From assembly GCA_018806985.1 (NCBI GenBank), contig JADANN010000468.1, positions 4,758,072-4,822,071 of the forward strand: a stretch of 64,000 nucleotides of DNA. The letters are read 5' to 3'. The stretch is from Angiostrongylus vasorum. Taxonomy: Eukaryota; Nematoda; Chromadorea; Rhabditida; Metastrongylidae. Positions 56,401-62,400 of this stretch are shown one piece after another (the stretch's first letter is position 1; the number at the start of each line of letters is the position of its first letter). Under the pieces are notes generated by a model. The model saw only the letters and a list, made by a program, of their open reading frames with translations. It was not told where the DNA came from and did not search any database. The translations under genes were made by a program, and so were the position numbers.

Positions 56401-59400
56401 CATGAGTCTTCCATTTTAGACCCTTGAATTTAGAATGGTTAAGTTCAAAGCTTTCTGATTTCTCGTTATTTTATACATTCCTGCTATGTGTCGCTTTAAA
56501 TTTCTCTTACAATTCCGCGGTTACGTAGTACTGACCACCATCGATTGGTTTTTAAACCCCACACCTTTTAAGATTCACCTTAGTTAAGCATTTTTTACAC
56601 AGTATAAAACGGAATTCGCTTAAAATGTAGCAGAGTAAAAATCGTAACACTACCAATTCCACGTCGGTTTTATAGGTTTCCTGTGATTCTGATACTGGGC
56701 CTTCAATGTTATTTCTCTTTTTTCCTCTTTCTGGACAGTGGGATGCTTCGTTTCCGAGATTTCATAGTAATGAGGAGGCGATTTTAGTGTTCGTATTACA
56801 ATGATGTCGATGAACACTCACTGGGCAGTTGCTCGGCCGAAGTTGCTGCCATTAACCTGAACGGACGAAGAGAGAAGCCGAAGAAAAGCAATGGGTATGC
56901 GACGTTAAATTCTTTTCTCGCGTTCACTTTGAGAAATGTTCACTAGAAATTCGCGTAGAAGATACAGGACATTGATCTTTAGTCTCTCTAACAAAGAATG
57001 TTCGTTTTCAAATGCTTTTCTGAGTCTCGTTACAATGTGAGATCATCCTGAATTATCGTTTAAGTCATAGCATTATATTATTTATAAGGAAGAACTTTTT
57101 TATTACCATTAAATAAATATGGAGATTTCAAAATTGGGTGGGTTTACAACCACAATGATGCTGAGATATTTTCAAAAACTGAATGCCAGGCTAGATCGAA
57201 CCACGATTACCTTTTCCAGGGACTCACATATTAGGCAAGGCATCACTGAGGCCCCTCGTTCTGTTTTTTCTCTCAGCCTGTCTTTTTGCCCTAACGGTGG
57301 CACCAGTAACCACACGTCAACGGAAATGTGACCCTCCTGAAAGGGTAATCATGTTTCGATTTGGACACCGGTCCAAGTTTTGCCAATATCATTGTGGTTG
57401 TATTTCACGTAATACTCTGCCGTGAAAAAATTATAAGCAGGAGATAAAAAATTGTACACTGTGATTTCGACTACAGCATCAACTTAACTGTTTAATGCCG
57501 ATTTGTGCTTCCCAGATCATTCCCGTTGACCGGGTGATTGCTGATGCCACCATCAGGGTAGAAAAGACTGGCTGAGAGGAAGGCAAAGAAAGAGCCTAAG
57601 TGGTGCTGTAGGTAACACACGTGAGCCCCGGAAAGAGTATTAGCGGTTCGATCCGGCCTGGGGTCCAAGTTTTGCAGATGTCTCGACTTCGTTGTGGTTG
57701 CATTTCACATAATACCCTTCCGTGAAAAAATAGCGGTTCATCTAGACATCGTTGTGGTTGCATTTCACATAATACCCTTCCGTGAAAAAAATAGCGGTTC
57801 GATCTGGCTTGGGCTTCAAGTTTCTGCAGATATCTCGACATCGTTATGGTTGCATTTCACATAATACCTCTTCGTGAAAAATAATGGGCATTAGATAAAG
57901 TTATACATAAATTGGTTTACTCATTTTGTCTACACAAAACGTGCCTAGATTCGGCAAAGCAGTCGATTTTTCAATTAGTCGGTTCGTACAAGTGTAATCA
58001 ATGTGTGCTGTCTGTGTAGAAAGAATACGATGACACTGTGGAAATTTACCAAAGACGACATTAATATTATACATTAGACTCTAGTCAAACGCTTAAAAAA
58101 TAGCAGGATCTTAGCAACTTTTAAGTTTTTTAGCGTCTCCAAGACCAATTCGCTCGAGAAGCCGGCACTTATTCGTCCTCAACCTTATCGCCCGCAACCG
58201 GTTTTTACTACACCAGAACGTAGCAGTGGGTGAGTGACATAACAGCAGTGTTACTGCTGGCAATCTGCAGTAAACCGTGTTAAACTTTGGATGTTTACGA
58301 CATATCCTAGTTTTGTTGGTGTGGATTTTTTGAATAAGCGATCTATATCTATGCTTTTATCCAGTTACATTCTTTTGAATAATAAAGTACAACTTTTAGA
58401 CAATCAATTCGCTAGAATTCTTTATTTAGTCGCTATGATAGTGATAGTAGCGATGAGAAAATTTCTCCACTAATTTCATGTAAAGCCCATTGCAGAATGT
58501 TAGAGTCTTTGTACTTCTTTAAAATTCGTTTTATTCCTTACCAGTATTTTCCAAAGAACTGAGATTTCTACATCCTTGTGAAATTTCCAGCCCTCGAAAC
58601 ATTCACTGTGAATTAGAGGTGCCGAATATTCCTCGAGTAGCATCATTTGATCATGTTCCCGAGCGACGAGACTACCCACAAAACACTTGGCGTTCTGGAT
58701 CACAGGTAGTGACGTGAAAGGAATGCCTATGAAACCGAACGTCGGCATTTTTTTACTAGATAACTTCTAGGAGCCTTATCAGGGAAGTGTAACATCAGAA
58801 GATCCACTTAGACCATCTCCTTCGGCCTTTCAAAGTGTGTCTAACTTCGCTCCTCGCGGAACAAGCACGAGAGGATCTTTGAGGTTTTTCTCCTCTTGAT
58901 ATTATTCCACTTAGTGCATTCGTAAGAGATCATGTTGGTAGAGATCTCCATTCTAAATGTTTGGTCTATCAATGTGACAGATACTTTTATGACTATTGAG
59001 TTCCAAGAGAGAAGGTCACGTTTCTAACTGCTGGAACCTACACTAAATATTTCCTCAAAAAACTTCAAAAATGTCTCCCTATAATTTCCTGGAATCAATT
59101 CACTGACGTTCTTAAATCGGTTTCTGTACTATTGAAGATCGCTACCAGAAGCTGGCCTCATCATCCGTGGCAGGTATCAACAACAGCAGCAGCCTACTGC
59201 TAAGGACCCATCGTTGGCCATCGATCAGCTGTGTGCTGAACTAGAACTGAACACCGAACATGTATGCTCATTTGTCTATAGCAAACTAATTAGAAATGCA
59301 ATCTGTGGGAACGCTAACTTCTTAGCGGAATACTGGTGCTTTTTTATGTCTCGTTGAATCCACTTTCACGGTAGTCCATACAAACGCATTACAAAACATT

Positions 59401-62400
59401 TTCATCAGAAACACTTTCATTTGTACAATTAAATCAACAGCATATGGAAAGTTTGAGGGTCATAATGATTCCCTTCTTAATGATTCTTTCTCTTATTTAG
59501 CCTTTAACAACCAATGATAAGCGACGATCTTTTCCCACTTCTTATGGCCACGAAAATTTGTACATAACAGGGAACTCACTCTATGAGCAGCCACTGCGAG
59601 TGAACGAAAACAAAGCGCAGTCGTAAGTTTTAATGCTTATATCGCCACATACTTTAAAGTTTCAACTTGAAGTTGGTAAGTTGGCAACCCACACTGATTT
59701 GTTGAATGCTATTTAATATTGCAAATTTTGACTAGATCCTATAACAGTGCAGGCATGTTCAAAAATGACGATTTTTTCTCTCAGACATTGGCTTGCACTG
59801 TGCCCATGAGTCAGTCACGTAATCCATCCTTTAGGATCAAATAACGTATATGATAGAAGTTCAGCCTTCTACAAATAGTATCCTTTTTTTGTTCCAAGAA
59901 CTTTGCCAAGAACACACAGGTCATCGTGTCGACTTCACTGATGTACGACAACGTCGTGATTGTTTTTGCCAGTTTACGAATACTCTGCTTTTTTTTAAAA
60001 GGTGACTATTCCAATAATTCGGAGTTTTTGGATAAGACTCTGATATTCGAATTACCTAAATGCTGAGACGGATAGCACAGTGGTAGTGATGTCCGTCATT
60101 ACGAGCATAGTGCTAGTTCGATTCCGCTTCGGGCCAACCAAGCCTCTTATCCTTCCTGGGTCGGGAGATTGGTACCAGACTTGTCTGGGAAAAAAACCAC
60201 TCTCTGTAATACAATTGGAGACGCTCCAGCCCCGCTATCTCAGGAGTCCAGGGAGAATTGCTCAACCAGCATTCTACGACATTCAAGATGAAATTGAAAT
60301 CCTCAAGCAGCAACCGAACCCAATCCAACTTGGAAGACCTTCGTGGAAGGACGATGTATACGAGGAAACGAACTGGATGCGAGAAATGCTGGGATCCACA
60401 AAGTGGACGTGAAGACGGATCAGATAAAGTAAAAAAAAAAACTGCTGACAAAGAATAACATTTAGCTAAACTCAGCATTGGTCTGCAAGTTATTGTATTC
60501 GTATAAACTCTTTATGAGTCTACATGACTTTGTTAACGACCTTAGTTTACAACAATTCATAAAAATAGGTTGCTCCATCCCCCAACTAATTTTTTGATCT
60601 GACTTGGCTGATGTTGATTTCTCACCTGTGTGAACTCCACACCAGTAGTCTCAATTTTCAAAAAGTGAAAGACATGGTAACGGTGAGGATTTACAGTGCC
60701 GTTTTTGAATCCGCAGTGCAAAAAACCTCCGGCCGAAGTTTATGTCCTGATGTTTATGTTTAGTTTATGAGAATATGAAACTGTTTCACTGAACAATAAT
60801 AATCTGTACCGCGCAAAACTTTCAGGTGAGAGAAGTCCGCCCTAAACGCAAGTCATTGTAAACTGAAGTGAGCACACTAACAACTTGGCCTCAGCCCATG
60901 ATGAAAAACTGTTCGCTACAATACAGTAACTTGTTTATCCTGGTTTTCTGTTGCAGAAATCAATGTCGACAACAGCAAGGAGATCAGTACCGTGGCGCAA
61001 TAAGCACACATCAGTCGCATTCGACAACGATGAACAATTCGCATCGTCTACCTCGTGTCACAACACAACAACAACCACTTCAGCATGCTTCGCAGTCAAT
61101 ACAGCGATCACCCCAAGCACCACAGCACATGAACCACTCTGTAGCAAGAAAGGCGTCACACCGGCATCAGAAATCGCTGGACGAGGTGACGAACATGCTT
61201 AATAATGTTGTCAACGACTTCCACTCTGCTCAGCCATTGCGAAAGAGATCGCAGCAAAGTGAGTCTTCTACTTTACATCGTTAAGGTTAAATTCCTCGTA
61301 AAAACTTGTAACATATGATAGAGCAGCTCCTTTTTTTTGCTGGCTGTGTAGCAGGAAATCAGATGCATTTTGAGACGTTTTCGTGATTTTGTTCGATTTT
61401 CGAAGCTATCATTGAAGGAAGTCCATTTATGCTGATGCGACATCATGATTTGCTATTTGGATCTGCTGATTGTTTTAGGATTCGCCTACACAAAAGCCTA
61501 TCTATTAAGAAACCGGTTGTTTTCGTAGCTGTAACTTTTAACCTGTACTAGTCCTCCATAAAATAACTGTCATTGAATGGCTCGATTGAGAATAAAGTCT
61601 CTCTTTGTCACTGCCACAAGCAAGAGCAGTCTTCTTATTGTAGCGTTTGATATCCCGTGAAACTTAGTCACTGATGGCTCATTTCAACCCGTGACGTGCA
61701 TAGCGAGGTATCTGAACTTTGGTCACTGGCGTGTCGAAACTTCGGATTCCGTTTCTCACTTTCTCACTCCTATGATACAGGATACTTCGAAGATCGCCCC
61801 TATCTAATTGCATGAAACAAGATATACTTCTACGATTGCCCTCTCGTCCTCGTGCTCAAGCTACTCATATATTTGTCCTTTCGAGAGTGTGCTTTAAGTT
61901 CAGTGGTTATTCACCATGGATACGTACCGTCCAAATTCTCGGTGTGTACATTAAGGCAGGAAGAATCGGAAAGCTGAAAGTCGGGAACAAATTCAAATGT
62001 TTTTTTGCCTTTTTCAGTAGCTCTTTGATGTCGCCTTTGATACTGAGTCGTTTATGATGTTGATTACACGGCCCAAGTATACCTAGGATTGAAGGATAAT
62101 CACAGCATTTAGCTAGAATGGGACGTGTTTTCTGTAATCGGTGGCATTTTTGATGAACACCCCAATCTTTGGATTCATTGTTACGACACCTTTAAAAAAG
62201 CAGCCTTTAACACAACTGTTAAACAAATATAGTGTAGAACCCATTAGCAAGTGACCTGCCTCACACATGCGTATTACTTGAGGTACATGACGTTGAATCA
62301 TTAGGAACATGGTTCTTGAAAGCATTTATAGCGGCGAATAGTACTAGTGAGAGTTCTTAAACCAAGTTTTTAAACACTAAAGAATATTCTTTACTTCATT

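Noticed and set aside
58500..58748. Minus-strand frame of 82 codons
   Set aside because: No splice support and no recognised motif; intronic position between two phase-matched host exons.
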